Shown: positions 6,968 through 15,270, counted from the stretch's first letter. The stretch is DNA of 15,483 nucleotides from JBEIDK01 sp040383485 (GCA_040383485.1 JBEIDK010000072.1:1-15483); one strand, 5' to 3'. Translations and numbers: made by a program. The notes: generated by a model not told the origin, from the sequence alone.

Positions 6968-8074
6968 GTGTCATCTACAGAAAAAGGCAACTCGATTTAT
7001 TTTCCGACTTTAGATACTTTAAGGCTAATTGCATTTGCTCTTGTTTATTGGTCTCACGGCTATGTTCCTGCTTTTTTAGAATACCTAGAAAATCCCCAAA
7101 ATAAATGGATAGGCACTTTCCTTAAAACAGGTGTTTTTGGCGTACATATATTCTTTGTAATTAGTGGATTCTTAATTACATATTTATTATTGTTAGAAAT
7201 GAAAACAAATGAAAAAATTAGTGTTAGTAGATTTTATTTAAGACGAATTTTGAGAATTTGGCCATTGTATTATTTAGTAATGGGTTTAGGTATTTTTATA
7301 CTACCCGTGCTGTTTAATTCATTTCAATTTTGTGGTAGCTATTGGCAAAATTTATTATTTTTAAACAATTACAATATTTTTGAAGTTGCAAATTGCTTTT
7401 CTTCAAATGTTGGCGTTGCATGGAGCGTTGCTGTTGAAGAACAGTTTTATTTATTATGGCCAATTGTGTTTATTTTTTTTTATAAATCAAAGCAATTTAT
7501 AATTCTATGCCTATGTACTTTTATTTGCAGTATCTTTTATATTCTGAATGATCCAAATGCATATGTTTTCCTATTTGGTAATCTGTCTTATCTCATTACA
7601 GGCTGCTTAGGAGCCTATTTGTACTTCCAATATGGTTCTTTGTTTAACAAGTCTAAATACTTAAATTATAAATATCTTATTTCATTGGTCTTGTTTTTAT
7701 TGGTGTTAATGATACTGTCAAGCTATAGTAAAAAAATAGATGTATTATCCGTCATTATTTTCCCTTTTATTTACTTATATTTTGTAATTTATTCAGTGGT
7801 TAAAAGCCAATCAAATAGGACAACATTTTTTTCAGAGTTAGGAAAATACACCTATGGAATGTATTTTTATCATATAATAATATTAGTGTTTGTTAAAATA
7901 ATATTTGAAAAACTTGGTATTGACTATAAGTCAAGCGCTATAAATTTAGTTATACTAGCTACAATATCATTACCCGTTGTTGTAATTGTCTCAATTATAT
8001 CATACAAATACTTTGAATTATATTTTTTAAAACTAAAAAACAAATTTTCTATTAATCTTAATCAGAAAAAATAA
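6968..8074 (+). CDS. OafA/YrhL-type membrane acyltransferase (acyltransferase_3)
   Basis: A 368-residue polytopic inner-membrane protein of the family that moves acyl groups (often acetyl) onto envelope sugars such as O-antigen, peptidoglycan or exopolysaccharide. Family marks: TLDTLRLIAFALVYWSHG with the expected histidine at position 30; GVFGVHIFFVISGFLIT (55-71); the basic loop YLRRILRIWPLYYL (90-102, RxxRxxP pattern); and WSVAVEEQFYLLWP (152-165). About ten hydrophobic helices follow one another, and a late segment reads FFSELGKYTYGMYFYH, also usual for the family. There is no periplasmic SGNH domain, so it is the short form. The start is GTG at 6968: no in-frame ATG precedes the conserved N-terminus, and an ATG at 6966 is out of frame. 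The acceptor is unknown. Confidence 0.9.
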   Translation: MSSTEKGNSIYFPTLDTLRLIAFALVYWSHGYVPAFLEYLENPQNKWIGTFLKTGVFGVHIFFVISGFLITYLLLLEMKTNEKISVSRFYLRRILRIWPLYYLVMGLGIFILPVLFNSFQFCGSYWQNLLFLNNYNIFEVANCFSSNVGVAWSVAVEEQFYLLWPIVFIFFYKSKQFIILCLCTFICSIFYILNDPNAYVFLFGNLSYLITGCLGAYLYFQYGSLFNKSKYLNYKYLISLVLFLLVLMILSSYSKKIDVLSVIIFPFIYLYFVIYSVVKSQSNRTTFFSELGKYTYGMYFYHIIILVFVKIIFEKLGIDYKSSAINLVILATISLPVVVIVSIISYKYFELYFLKLKNKFSINLNQKK

Positions 8075-8080
8075 TCTTCT

Positions 8081-10051
8081 CTATTTAGCAAAGTAACTTT
8101 CAACATTCATTTTATTGCCTTTTAAACATTGAAAGTAGGCTTGTAAATACGCTTTAGTATAGGTATTTAAATAAGGATTTTCCTTTGTAGTAGAAATAAC
8201 ATTGTTTTGCAGCAATGAGTCCTTGCTAAGGTTATATACTTCAATAACTTTTTTAGTATCAAATTTGATTAATTGTGTATCGTTGAAAGTTTGATATGTA
8301 TTATCAACAAAATTAACACCAAGGTTAGCATTGGTAGTATAATTTATAGTCGATTTGCCGAAGGAGAAGTATGATTGGTCATAATTAAGGTACTCCATTA
8401 TGTTTGGTAAAATATCAATTTGTTGAGTTATAGTATTGCATATTTTAGGCTCTTGATTATACTGATAAAAGATAATTGGTATTTTATGATAGCCATAACT
8501 ATTGGAATATGAAGCGTTTTCGGTTATTGATGTATGGTCGGCAGTAAATACAAATAAAGTATTTGCAAACCAATTAGTTTTTTTAGCGCTATGAAAAAAT
8601 TTTCTTAAGGCATAATCGGTGTAAGAAATTGCTTTTACGATTGGCAATTTTCCTTCCTTAAACTTATTCTTGTATTGCACCGGAACTATATACGGGTCAT
8701 GAGAAGAAAGAGTGAAAACGGTAGAAAAAAAGGGTTCCTTCTTGTTATTTAATTCATTACAATAGTAATTTAGATAAGGCTCGTCCCAAATACCCCAATT
8801 ACCATCAAAGTCATTTTTATTTGGATATTCATTCAAACCATAATATTCTTGGTAGCCACAGAGTTTAGTAAATGCATCAAAAGACATAGTTCCATTGCGG
8901 CCACCATGATAAAAGGTACTATTATATCCTTTGCTATTAAGTAAATTTGCAATGCTTGTAATTTGGTTTGCAGAATAAGGAGATGTAATAAATGCATTAT
9001 TATTTAAATGCGGAATACTTGCTAATATTGCTGGAATACCTTCAATACTGCGAGTTGCATTAGCAAATCCGTTTGTAAATACTGTGCCATTCTGCATTAT
9101 AGAATCAAGAAATGGTGTTATAGTCTTGTTATGATTAAAATATCCAACATTTTCTTTACTAAAGCTTTCTAAAATAATAAGCACTACGTTTAATGGTTTA
9201 AATGGTTTGTTATGATTAAGAAAATGTATTGGAGAATAAATTTCAGCAGCCTTTTTATCGTCGAAGTATTTAAGTTGTGCTAAATCAGAATTTGTAATTG
9301 TATTGTAAAGTGTAAAAGTCGAATTGAGCAATAGAGGAATATTTTTCGCATTAGTATATTCTGCTGCATTAGCTATTGTAATTGGCCTCATTTGAGCACC
9401 TCCTCGGGCTCCCACAAATACTAATGAAGACACTGCTATTAAATTAAATAAACCAAGCAAGATGGTACTTGAATTATTTTTATCATTGATAGTAGGTTTA
9501 TAATCAGAAATGTTTTTTATTAAAAAAATAAACATTAATAACAGAATAAATAAATACCAATAATTTAATAAATAACCAATCATTAGATTTGAATTTAAAG
9601 CATCACCTACCAATTCAATAAAATCAAAAGATATGCGTTTGTGAGAAATTTTGAAATATCCAAAGTCAATTAAATTAAATAGTATAGCTATGCTATTGGT
9701 TAGTATAAAAATGGTGTTCAGTATTTTAGTTGAATATCTATTACGAATAAAACTAAACGGTAGTAAAGAAAGAACTATATATAATGAGTTAGTGATAAGA
9801 ATTGCCACCAAATCAAACCTAATGCCGAACAAGAATATTTTACAATAATTCAAAAATCCAACATCTAAAAACAAATTATAATTAAAGATGAAGAAAAGAA
9901 ATCTCAATGCTTGAAAAACAAGCAACAGATACAAAATCCGAAAAACTAAATATTTATTCAGTCTCCAAAGGTTAAAGAAAAAGCTTTTAAGAAATATCAA
10001 TATGTTAAACTTTGACACAATATTGTTGTTTACAAATTTGAAAAACTGCAA
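8081..10051 (-). CDS. LTA synthase / phosphoglycerol (phosphoethanolamine) transferase-like membrane sulfatase-fold protein
   Basis: A 656-residue inner-membrane enzyme of the LtaS/MdoB (COG1368) family. About five hydrophobic helices fall within residues 35-215; a periplasmic alkaline-phosphatase-superfamily domain follows from about 285. Metal and catalytic residues are readable: Glu295 in ILESFSKE, Thr333 in NATRSIEGIP as the probable nucleophile, and Asp505-His506 in TADHTS. YHGG (381-384), GNWGIWDEP and SSHDPYIVP (449-457) also match the family. Such enzymes transfer a phospho-head group from a phospholipid to an acceptor; in a diderm without lipoteichoic acid the acceptor is probably a lipid or surface glycan (inference). 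The first codon is TTG with a stop five codons upstream; GTG at codon 12 or TTG at codon 18 are alternatives, so the start is unsure. It converges on the OafA-type gene with 6 nt between stops. Confidence 0.88.
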   Translation of the reverse strand: MQFFKFVNNNIVSKFNILIFLKSFFFNLWRLNKYLVFRILYLLLVFQALRFLFFIFNYNLFLDVGFLNYCKIFLFGIRFDLVAILITNSLYIVLSLLPFSFIRNRYSTKILNTIFILTNSIAILFNLIDFGYFKISHKRISFDFIELVGDALNSNLMIGYLLNYWYLFILLLMFIFLIKNISDYKPTINDKNNSSTILLGLFNLIAVSSLVFVGARGGAQMRPITIANAAEYTNAKNIPLLLNSTFTLYNTITNSDLAQLKYFDDKKAAEIYSPIHFLNHNKPFKPLNVVLIILESFSKENVGYFNHNKTITPFLDSIMQNGTVFTNGFANATRSIEGIPAILASIPHLNNNAFITSPYSANQITSIANLLNSKGYNSTFYHGGRNGTMSFDAFTKLCGYQEYYGLNEYPNKNDFDGNWGIWDEPYLNYYCNELNNKKEPFFSTVFTLSSHDPYIVPVQYKNKFKEGKLPIVKAISYTDYALRKFFHSAKKTNWFANTLFVFTADHTSITENASYSNSYGYHKIPIIFYQYNQEPKICNTITQQIDILPNIMEYLNYDQSYFSFGKSTINYTTNANLGVNFVDNTYQTFNDTQLIKFDTKKVIEVYNLSKDSLLQNNVISTTKENPYLNTYTKAYLQAYFQCLKGNKMNVESYFAK

Positions 10052-10062
10052 TTTCGCTGCCG

Positions 10063-10108
10063 CAAATTATATATTAAAAACGAATCATAAATTTTCAATT
10101 ATAATTTG
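10063..10108. repeat. 9-bp inverted repeat in the divergent gap before mqnE (possible twin -7 boxes)
   Basis: CAAATTATA (10063-10071) and TATAATTTG (10100-10108) are inverted copies 28 nt apart in the 101-nt gap between the LTA-synthase-like gene and mqnE. Read outward, each copy is TATAATTTG, resembling the -7 consensus TAnnTTTG but with one extra spacer base. It could mark two divergent promoters or an operator, or be chance in AT-rich DNA. I see nothing else in this gap. Confidence 0.3.
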
Positions 10109-10152
10109 ATAGAGTATTTAACAAACATTTATATTCATTAAACTTTAGCTCA

Positions 10153-11274
10153 ATGCTACCCATACAAGATTCTACATTAAAAGTTATTGCCGATAAGGTT
10201 TATAATTCTGAGCGCATTACAACTATTGAAGGAATTTATCTTTATGAACATGCTGAACTAAGCTTATTGGGCATGTTGGCCGATTTTGTTCGAAAGAAAA
10301 AAAATAGTAAGTATGTTTATTTTAATAGAAATATACATATAGAACCTACTAACATTTGCGTATATGATTGTAAGTTTTGCAGTTATTCTCGGTTGATAAA
10401 ACACAAACAAGAAGGATGGGAATTAAGTGAAGAACAAATTTTAGAGAAAGTAAAATCATACAAAAACGAACCTATTACAGAAGTACATATTGTTGGTGGC
10501 GTTCATCCTAAAATGGGCTTGCAATATTTTGCAGAATTGATTTCAAAAATTAAAAAAATTAGACCCGACCTACACGTTAAGGCATTTACTGCTGTAGAAT
10601 TAGATTATATGTGCAGAAAAGCTAAGTTGAGCTACAGAGAGGGCTTAAGTATCTTGAAAGAACATGGTCAAGATTCTTTGCCTGGTGGTGGAGCGGAAAT
10701 TTTTCATCCAGACATTAGAACCAAGATTTGTGATGATAAATGTACCGGTGACGAATGGCTAGAAATACACAAAACAGCTCATAAATTAGGAATGCCCTCC
10801 AATGCAACAATGCTATATGGTCATATAGAAAAATATGAACACAGAATACATCACATGGATTGCTTAAGAAAATTGCAAGACGAAACAGGAGGCTTTAATA
10901 CTTTTATTCCTTTAAAGTTTAGAAATAAAGACAACCAAATGAGCAATTTACAAGAAGTGTCAGTAATTGAAGACTTGAAAAATTATGCTATTTCAAGAAT
11001 ATTTATGGATAACTTTAATCATATAAAAGCTTATTGGCCGATGATTGGTCGCAATACTGCACAACTATCTCTTAATTTTGGAGTTGACGATGTTGATGGA
11101 ACTATTGATGATACTACAAAGATATACAGCATGGCTGGTTCAGAAGAACAAAACCCTGCTTTAAGCACTGCTGAACTAGTTAAATTAATCAAAGATGTTG
11201 GATTTCATCCAATTGAAAGAGACACGGTTTATAATGTTGTAAAAGATTATATGCTAGATGATTTAGTTGTTTAG
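10153..11274 (+). CDS. mqnE: Aminodeoxyfutalosine synthase (radical SAM)
   Basis: A 373-residue cytoplasmic radical SAM enzyme of menaquinone synthesis by the futalosine route: it joins the adenosyl part of SAM to 3-[(1-carboxyvinyl)oxy]benzoate to give 6-amino-6-deoxyfutalosine. The 4Fe-4S cluster motif is CVYDCKFC, with Cys69, Cys73 and Cys76 (CX3CX2C). GGVHPKMGLQYF, LPGGGAEIF, SNATMLYGHIE and LQDETGGFNTFIPL are MqnE/MqnC/CofH family blocks. 'NATMLYGHIE' followed by 'FIPLKFR' fits MqnE; MqnC more typically has 'TATMMFGH' and 'FIPW'. Length fits. It is monocistronic here, with the next gene convergent and its stop abutting, so the other mqn genes lie elsewhere. Confidence 0.94.
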   Translation: MLPIQDSTLKVIADKVYNSERITTIEGIYLYEHAELSLLGMLADFVRKKKNSKYVYFNRNIHIEPTNICVYDCKFCSYSRLIKHKQEGWELSEEQILEKVKSYKNEPITEVHIVGGVHPKMGLQYFAELISKIKKIRPDLHVKAFTAVELDYMCRKAKLSYREGLSILKEHGQDSLPGGGAEIFHPDIRTKICDDKCTGDEWLEIHKTAHKLGMPSNATMLYGHIEKYEHRIHHMDCLRKLQDETGGFNTFIPLKFRNKDNQMSNLQEVSVIEDLKNYAISRIFMDNFNHIKAYWPMIGRNTAQLSLNFGVDDVDGTIDDTTKIYSMAGSEEQNPALSTAELVKLIKDVGFHPIERDTVYNVVKDYMLDDLVV

Positions 11275-12576
11275 CTATTTAATACCATATTTGGTTTTAT
11301 ACTTTTCGTTTAATAGCATTTGTTCATTCGTTAGTTGAATTTTACGACCTTGAATAAATGCATGTTCAACCTGATTTGTTTTAATATCAAGCGCGTCTCC
11401 TGAAGAAACGAAAATCGTCGCATCCTTTCCTACTTCAATACTTCCACAAACATTATCAATGCCTAAAATTTTTGCTGTGCTTAAGGTTAATGCAGAAATT
11501 GCGGCTTCTTTATTTAGACCATAAGCGACGCATGTGCCAGCCAAAAATGGCAAGTTTCTTGTGTTCATTTCTGCCATGTCGCCTTCATTTTGAATACAGA
11601 ACAAAATTCCCTCCTTATAAAGAATGCTAGCCATTTTAAATGGCAAATCAATATCAGCATCAGGACTACTTGGTAAGCTATGTGGTCTTTCTATCATTAC
11701 AGAAACATTGTTTTTTTTAATAAAATCTGCAACTAAATAAGCCTTTCGCGCGCCAACCAAAACAACTTTTTTTATACCATACTTTTTTGTTGTGCTTATT
11801 GCATCTATAATTTCTTTCTGTTCGTTCGTGTGTATATATAATATTTTATTGCCATTTAATAATCCTTGAGCGGCTTCAAGCCTTAAGTTAACCGCATCAG
11901 GTTTTGAGAGTCCGTAAGCTTTAACATCAATTAAAAAGTTTATGATTGATTGAACAGATTTTTCATAGCTTTTATTTTTTTCGTTGGATGCTGATTCTTT
12001 ATCTTCAGTGTAGCTTGTGTTACTTGTTTTGGGCCAATTCAAATGCAAGCCGTCATCAGCCTTTATTATTGCATCTTCCCAATTCCAAGCATCTAAATGT
12101 ACCACTGAAGATGTGCCAGAAAATAAACCACCACGAGGAGTAACTTGTGCCATTAAAACTCCATTTGTTCTTACTGTAGGAATAATTTTACTATCAGTAT
12201 AAAATGCAATTAACGCACGAGTATTCGCGTTATTTTGACCCACTTCAAAATAATCATTTGTTGCACGAACAGCTTCTATTTCTGATAAGCCTAAAGTAGA
12301 ATTTGGGGCAATGAAACCTGGATAAATTTCTTTTCCAAAACAATTAACTATTTCATAGTTTTTTATATCATCATCTGATTGAGCTTTTCCTACGTAAGTA
12401 ATTTTACCATCTTTAAAAACCACATCACCATTTTCTATAACTAGTCCGTTGCCAATATGGATTAATGCACCTCTTAAACAAATCGTATTTGTTTGTTTAT
12501 TGGCAGGTATTGGTTGTTGTGCTTTTAAGATTACTGATGAGCAAAACAAGAATAAGATAAAGAGCTTTTTAAACAT
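11275..12576 (-). CDS. Exported amidohydrolase-like protein lacking the HxH metal motif
   Basis: A 433-residue protein with an N-terminal signal peptide (MFKKLFILFLFCSSVILKAQ, cleavage probably after LKA), so it is likely periplasmic. It has the amidohydrolase architecture: an N-terminal beta-sandwich strand set (RGALIHIGNGLVIENGDVVF, about 35-54), then the barrel, then a C-terminal GSIEVGKDATIFVSSGDAL block. In active members PGF(I/V)D.H.H follows the sandwich; here it reads PGFIAPNSTLG (86-96), so the HxH metal ligands are absent. NEGDMAEMNTRNLPFLAGT occupies the late-barrel position. Similar metal-site-less proteins are known to me as a Bacteroidota subfamily whose function is unknown. It follows the lipoprotein gene after 35 nt and probably shares its transcript. 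Hydrolytic activity should not be assumed. Confidence 0.85.
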   Translation of the reverse strand: MFKKLFILFLFCSSVILKAQQPIPANKQTNTICLRGALIHIGNGLVIENGDVVFKDGKITYVGKAQSDDDIKNYEIVNCFGKEIYPGFIAPNSTLGLSEIEAVRATNDYFEVGQNNANTRALIAFYTDSKIIPTVRTNGVLMAQVTPRGGLFSGTSSVVHLDAWNWEDAIIKADDGLHLNWPKTSNTSYTEDKESASNEKNKSYEKSVQSIINFLIDVKAYGLSKPDAVNLRLEAAQGLLNGNKILYIHTNEQKEIIDAISTTKKYGIKKVVLVGARKAYLVADFIKKNNVSVMIERPHSLPSSPDADIDLPFKMASILYKEGILFCIQNEGDMAEMNTRNLPFLAGTCVAYGLNKEAAISALTLSTAKILGIDNVCGSIEVGKDATIFVSSGDALDIKTNQVEHAFIQGRKIQLTNEQMLLNEKYKTKYGIK

Positions 12577-12611
12577 AGTTCAATTTTTTATCAAACCTAA
12601 AAATAAATTTA

Positions 12612-13451
12612 TTAATACCATTTTTGTTTAATGAATGTTGCCACTTTGTTACTAAGTTTATAGTATGGCTTTTCATATTCCTTAGTGAGTAAGCTAATAT
12701 TAAATAACTCAATGCTATCCGAGTAATTTATTAATCCAAATTGTTCATCGTCATTAGAATTACTAAAAGAAATAGACATTGCATCTTTTATGTTATTTAA
12801 ATCACCGTTAAGATGAATAACATAAGTCGTGAATTTTTTATATCCCTTTACTTTTCCATCAGCAAAAAAAGTAACATATTTTTTTTCACTTCTATCGTTT
12901 AAACTATCAACCAAAATATAGCTATACCTATGAAATTCAGTATTATATTTCTTTCTAAAACCGGAACTAATTTTTAATTTTTCAAATCCTACAATTGGTG
13001 TAAGCATATTTTGGGTTGCCTTAAAGTAAGTAGTCTTTTCATTATTTTTATTTATGTATTCAAAGTGTTTTTTTTCATTATTAAAAACGAGTAAACAATT
13101 ATTACCAGTCATCAATGTGTCCTTGCTAATATACTTGAGTTTTTGAAAAGAAAGTTCTACACCTTCATTTATTAGTAAAATAGAATCTTGTAATTCTTTA
13201 TTTATAATTATCTCCGATATTCCATTTACCATAACATTTGTAGGGGCAATTCTATTTCTATTATTTGTGTCATTGTAATTTAAACTATCAAAAACATTCA
13301 TGCAAAGCCAACTCCCTGTCCATTTTTTATCAAATTTTTTATCTTCTAATTTATGGTTTTGCTTGCAAGAATTAAAATTGATAACTAATAAAATTAGAAT
13401 TAGTATGCTCATTAATAAACTGGCAAAATGTTTTCTACGTGTTTTAGTCAT
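12612..13451 (-). CDS. Predicted lipoprotein of unknown function
   Basis: A 279-residue protein that I do not recognise. The N-terminus is basic (MTKTRRKH), followed by a strongly hydrophobic stretch (about 11-25) and Cys29 in INFNSCKQN. That fits a type II signal peptide, although Phe at -3 is not the ideal lipobox residue; a membrane anchor is the alternative. The remainder has alternating short strands and turns, many Asn, Lys and Ser, and no motif I can name. Its ATG lies inside the end of the upstream helix-hairpin-helix gene (8-nt overlap in another frame), suggesting translational coupling and shared expression. The exported amidohydrolase-like gene follows 35 nt downstream. Confidence 0.7.
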   Translation of the reverse strand: MTKTRRKHFASLLMSILILILLVINFNSCKQNHKLEDKKFDKKWTGSWLCMNVFDSLNYNDTNNRNRIAPTNVMVNGISEIIINKELQDSILLINEGVELSFQKLKYISKDTLMTGNNCLLVFNNEKKHFEYINKNNEKTTYFKATQNMLTPIVGFEKLKISSGFRKKYNTEFHRYSYILVDSLNDRSEKKYVTFFADGKVKGYKKFTTYVIHLNGDLNNIKDAMSISFSNSNDDEQFGLINYSDSIELFNISLLTKEYEKPYYKLSNKVATFIKQKWY

Positions 13452-14394
13452 TTGTTTTAAAATAAGGGCGCATTTTTTTATAGGTCAATTCATCAATAAG
13501 AATACACTTTTTTAAATCTGAAATTTTACCAAAACTACCATGATTGTCTCTGTATCTTATTAACCCACTTGCTTGAGAAAATTTAAGATATGGAAAGTTT
13601 TTTAAGGTATAAATAGAAACAGTATTAATGTTGGTCTTTTTTATATTGTTTGTATCAACAACTAAGTGCTTATCTAAAATCTGAAAAAGAATAGTATCAA
13701 CTCCATAAACTTCATAGAACTGTCTTTTATTAATGTATCCGCCCAACCTATCTCTATAAGCAACAAGTCTTTTGGCAAATGTGCTTCCAATACTTGGCAA
13801 TTTTTTTAACTGTGTTGTGTCGGCATCATTTATTTCAATTATTAAATCTTCTTGGTTTGATTTTGTGAATGTTTGTTTAAATTTAGATAAGCTATCATTA
13901 GTGGGCAATTTTTCATTCTTTGGTATATCTGTCTTATTATCAGCAATTGTAATATATGGTTCAAGAGATTGAAATAATTTGGGATTGATTCCGTATATTT
14001 TTTTAAAGCTTTCTTTATTGTAAAAACGGCCTCCCTTTCTTCTGAAATTACAAACTATTTTTGTTTGTTTTGGACTTAAACCCAATTGCAAAAACGAACT
14101 ACTATCTATTGTATTTGGGTCGAAAGCAAAAAGTTGAACTTCGCTATAATATGGCTTGTCATCCTTAGAAAAATTAGAAACATAATTATTGTCATAACTT
14201 AATGTATCATATATTTCTGATTTCTCAAAATCTTCAATTTCCTTTTTAAACAATGAAAAATCAACTGTCGTGTTATAATCTAAATATGGGAGCAATAACC
14301 TAATACTGCATAATAAAACAAGAAAAATTAAAATAATATTTGTTGCTCTATTCTCTCGAGTCGATAAGTTAAAATAGTTTTTAATCTTTTTCAA
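13444..14394 (-). CDS. Membrane-anchored helix-hairpin-helix (ComEA-like) protein
   Basis: A protein of 316 residues from the proposed start. A short basic N-terminus is followed by one transmembrane helix (about 19-38), a polar linker, and three HhH units at about 90-150, 186-246 and 254-312. Each has the pattern 'FD/INxA...L..LP.IG...A..I...R...G.F....L..VYGI': compare EINDADTTQLKKLPSIGSTF in the second with TNINTVSIYTLKNFPYLKF in the third. HhH units bind DNA backbone non-specifically; the single anchor suggests an extracytoplasmic domain, as in ComEA, but no other competence gene is here. I chose TTG at 14394, which gives MKKIKNYFNLSTREN, a typical start for this family. TTG at 14478 would add 28 residues and overlap rsmA head to head. 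Confidence 0.8.
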   Translation of the reverse strand: MKKIKNYFNLSTRENRATNIILIFLVLLCSIRLLLPYLDYNTTVDFSLFKKEIEDFEKSEIYDTLSYDNNYVSNFSKDDKPYYSEVQLFAFDPNTIDSSSFLQLGLSPKQTKIVCNFRRKGGRFYNKESFKKIYGINPKLFQSLEPYITIADNKTDIPKNEKLPTNDSLSKFKQTFTKSNQEDLIIEINDADTTQLKKLPSIGSTFAKRLVAYRDRLGGYINKRQFYEVYGVDTILFQILDKHLVVDTNNIKKTNINTVSIYTLKNFPYLKFSQASGLIRYRDNHGSFGKISDLKKCILIDELTYKKMRPYFKTND

Positions 14395-14470
14395 ATTGGT
14401 TATAATGTTGGTACATCCAAATAAAAATAAAAAATAACAGATTATAAAATCGCTATTTGTTTTTGTTTCT

Positions 14471-15265
14471 TTGAACAAAAATACTTTGCAAACATTAAGA
14501 GCTAAAAAATTTTTAGGTCAACATTTTTTAAAGAATGAGGAGATTGCTGAAACTATTGCACATTCGATAGTTGGTTATGATTCATTTGAAAAAGTAGTTG
14601 AGATTGGTCCTGGAATGGGTGTTTTAACAAAATACTTATTGTCATACTTCGGCAATAAATTATTTGTTGTAGAACTTGACCGTGATAGCGTTCCTTACCT
14701 TCAAGAAAACTTCCCAGAACTAGAAAATAGAATTATTGAAGGTGATTTTTTACAGTTTGATATGCAGGAAATGTTTGATAAGCCAACTGCAGTAATTGGT
14801 AACTATCCATATAACATTTCCACCCAAATACTTTTTAAAGTTTTCGAAAATCATAATAAAGTGCCAGTTTTTTCTGGCATGTTTCAAAAAGAAGTAGCTG
14901 CTAGGGTTGCATCAAAACCTGGCAATAAAGAATATGGAATTTTAAGCGTACTGCTTCAAGCATTTTATAATATTGAGTATCTTTTTACAGTAAGTGAATT
15001 AGAATTTGACCCTCCACCAAGAGTAAAATCAGGAGTAATGCGTATGATACACAAAGAAAATACATCGCTAAATTGTAATGAGATATTTTTCAAAGAAATT
15101 ATTAAGGCAGCCTTTAATCAAAGAAGAAAAACATTAAGGAATGGCTTAAAGCAAATTGCACAGCGCAACAATAAATTACAAGTATTGGAGAACGAAATAT
15201 TTAATAAGCGCGCAGAACAATTGAGTTGGGAGGCCTTTGTAGATTTATCAAATATGCTTGAATGA
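14471..15265 (+). CDS. rsmA: 16S rRNA (adenine1518/1519-N6)-dimethyltransferase RsmA (KsgA)
   Basis: A 264-residue cytoplasmic enzyme that dimethylates two adjacent adenines in the 3' terminal hairpin of 16S rRNA late in small-subunit assembly, using SAM. Motifs: RAKKFLGQHFLKN (10-22); VVEIGPGMGVLT (42-53, SAM motif I); FVVELDRD (65-72, motif II); IIEGDFLQFD (88-97); and IGNYPYNIST (109-118), the catalytic NxPY motif with Tyr in place of the common Leu. DPPPRVKSGV in the C-terminal half is also diagnostic. No in-frame ATG precedes the conserved region; TTG at 14471 or TTG at 14486 are the only usual start codons, and the frame is open upstream to 14438. It is divergent from the HhH gene and converges on the TPR gene with 5 nt between stops. 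Confidence 0.95.
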   Translation: MNKNTLQTLRAKKFLGQHFLKNEEIAETIAHSIVGYDSFEKVVEIGPGMGVLTKYLLSYFGNKLFVVELDRDSVPYLQENFPELENRIIEGDFLQFDMQEMFDKPTAVIGNYPYNISTQILFKVFENHNKVPVFSGMFQKEVAARVASKPGNKEYGILSVLLQAFYNIEYLFTVSELEFDPPPRVKSGVMRMIHKENTSLNCNEIFFKEIIKAAFNQRRKTLRNGLKQIAQRNNKLQVLENEIFNKRAEQLSWEAFVDLSNMLE

Positions 15266-15270
15266 AAATT

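Noticed and set aside
9651..9848. Plus-strand frame opposite the membrane part of the LTA-synthase-like gene
   Set aside because: It is an antisense shadow of a well-supported membrane protein with no domain of its own.
10153..11274. Assignment of the radical SAM gene as MqnC (cyclase) or CofH
   Set aside because: The ATMLYGHIE and FIPLKFR blocks fit MqnE better than MqnC, and no F420-pathway context is present.
11946..12202. Two overlapping plus-strand frames antisense to the amidohydrolase-like gene
   Set aside because: They are complementary to conserved amidohydrolase coding sequence and show no features of their own.
14456..14488. Promoter for rsmA (TTTG, 21 nt, ATACTTTG)
   Set aside because: The spacing fits, but transcription would begin downstream of every in-frame TTG start, and the -7 match is imperfect; probably chance.
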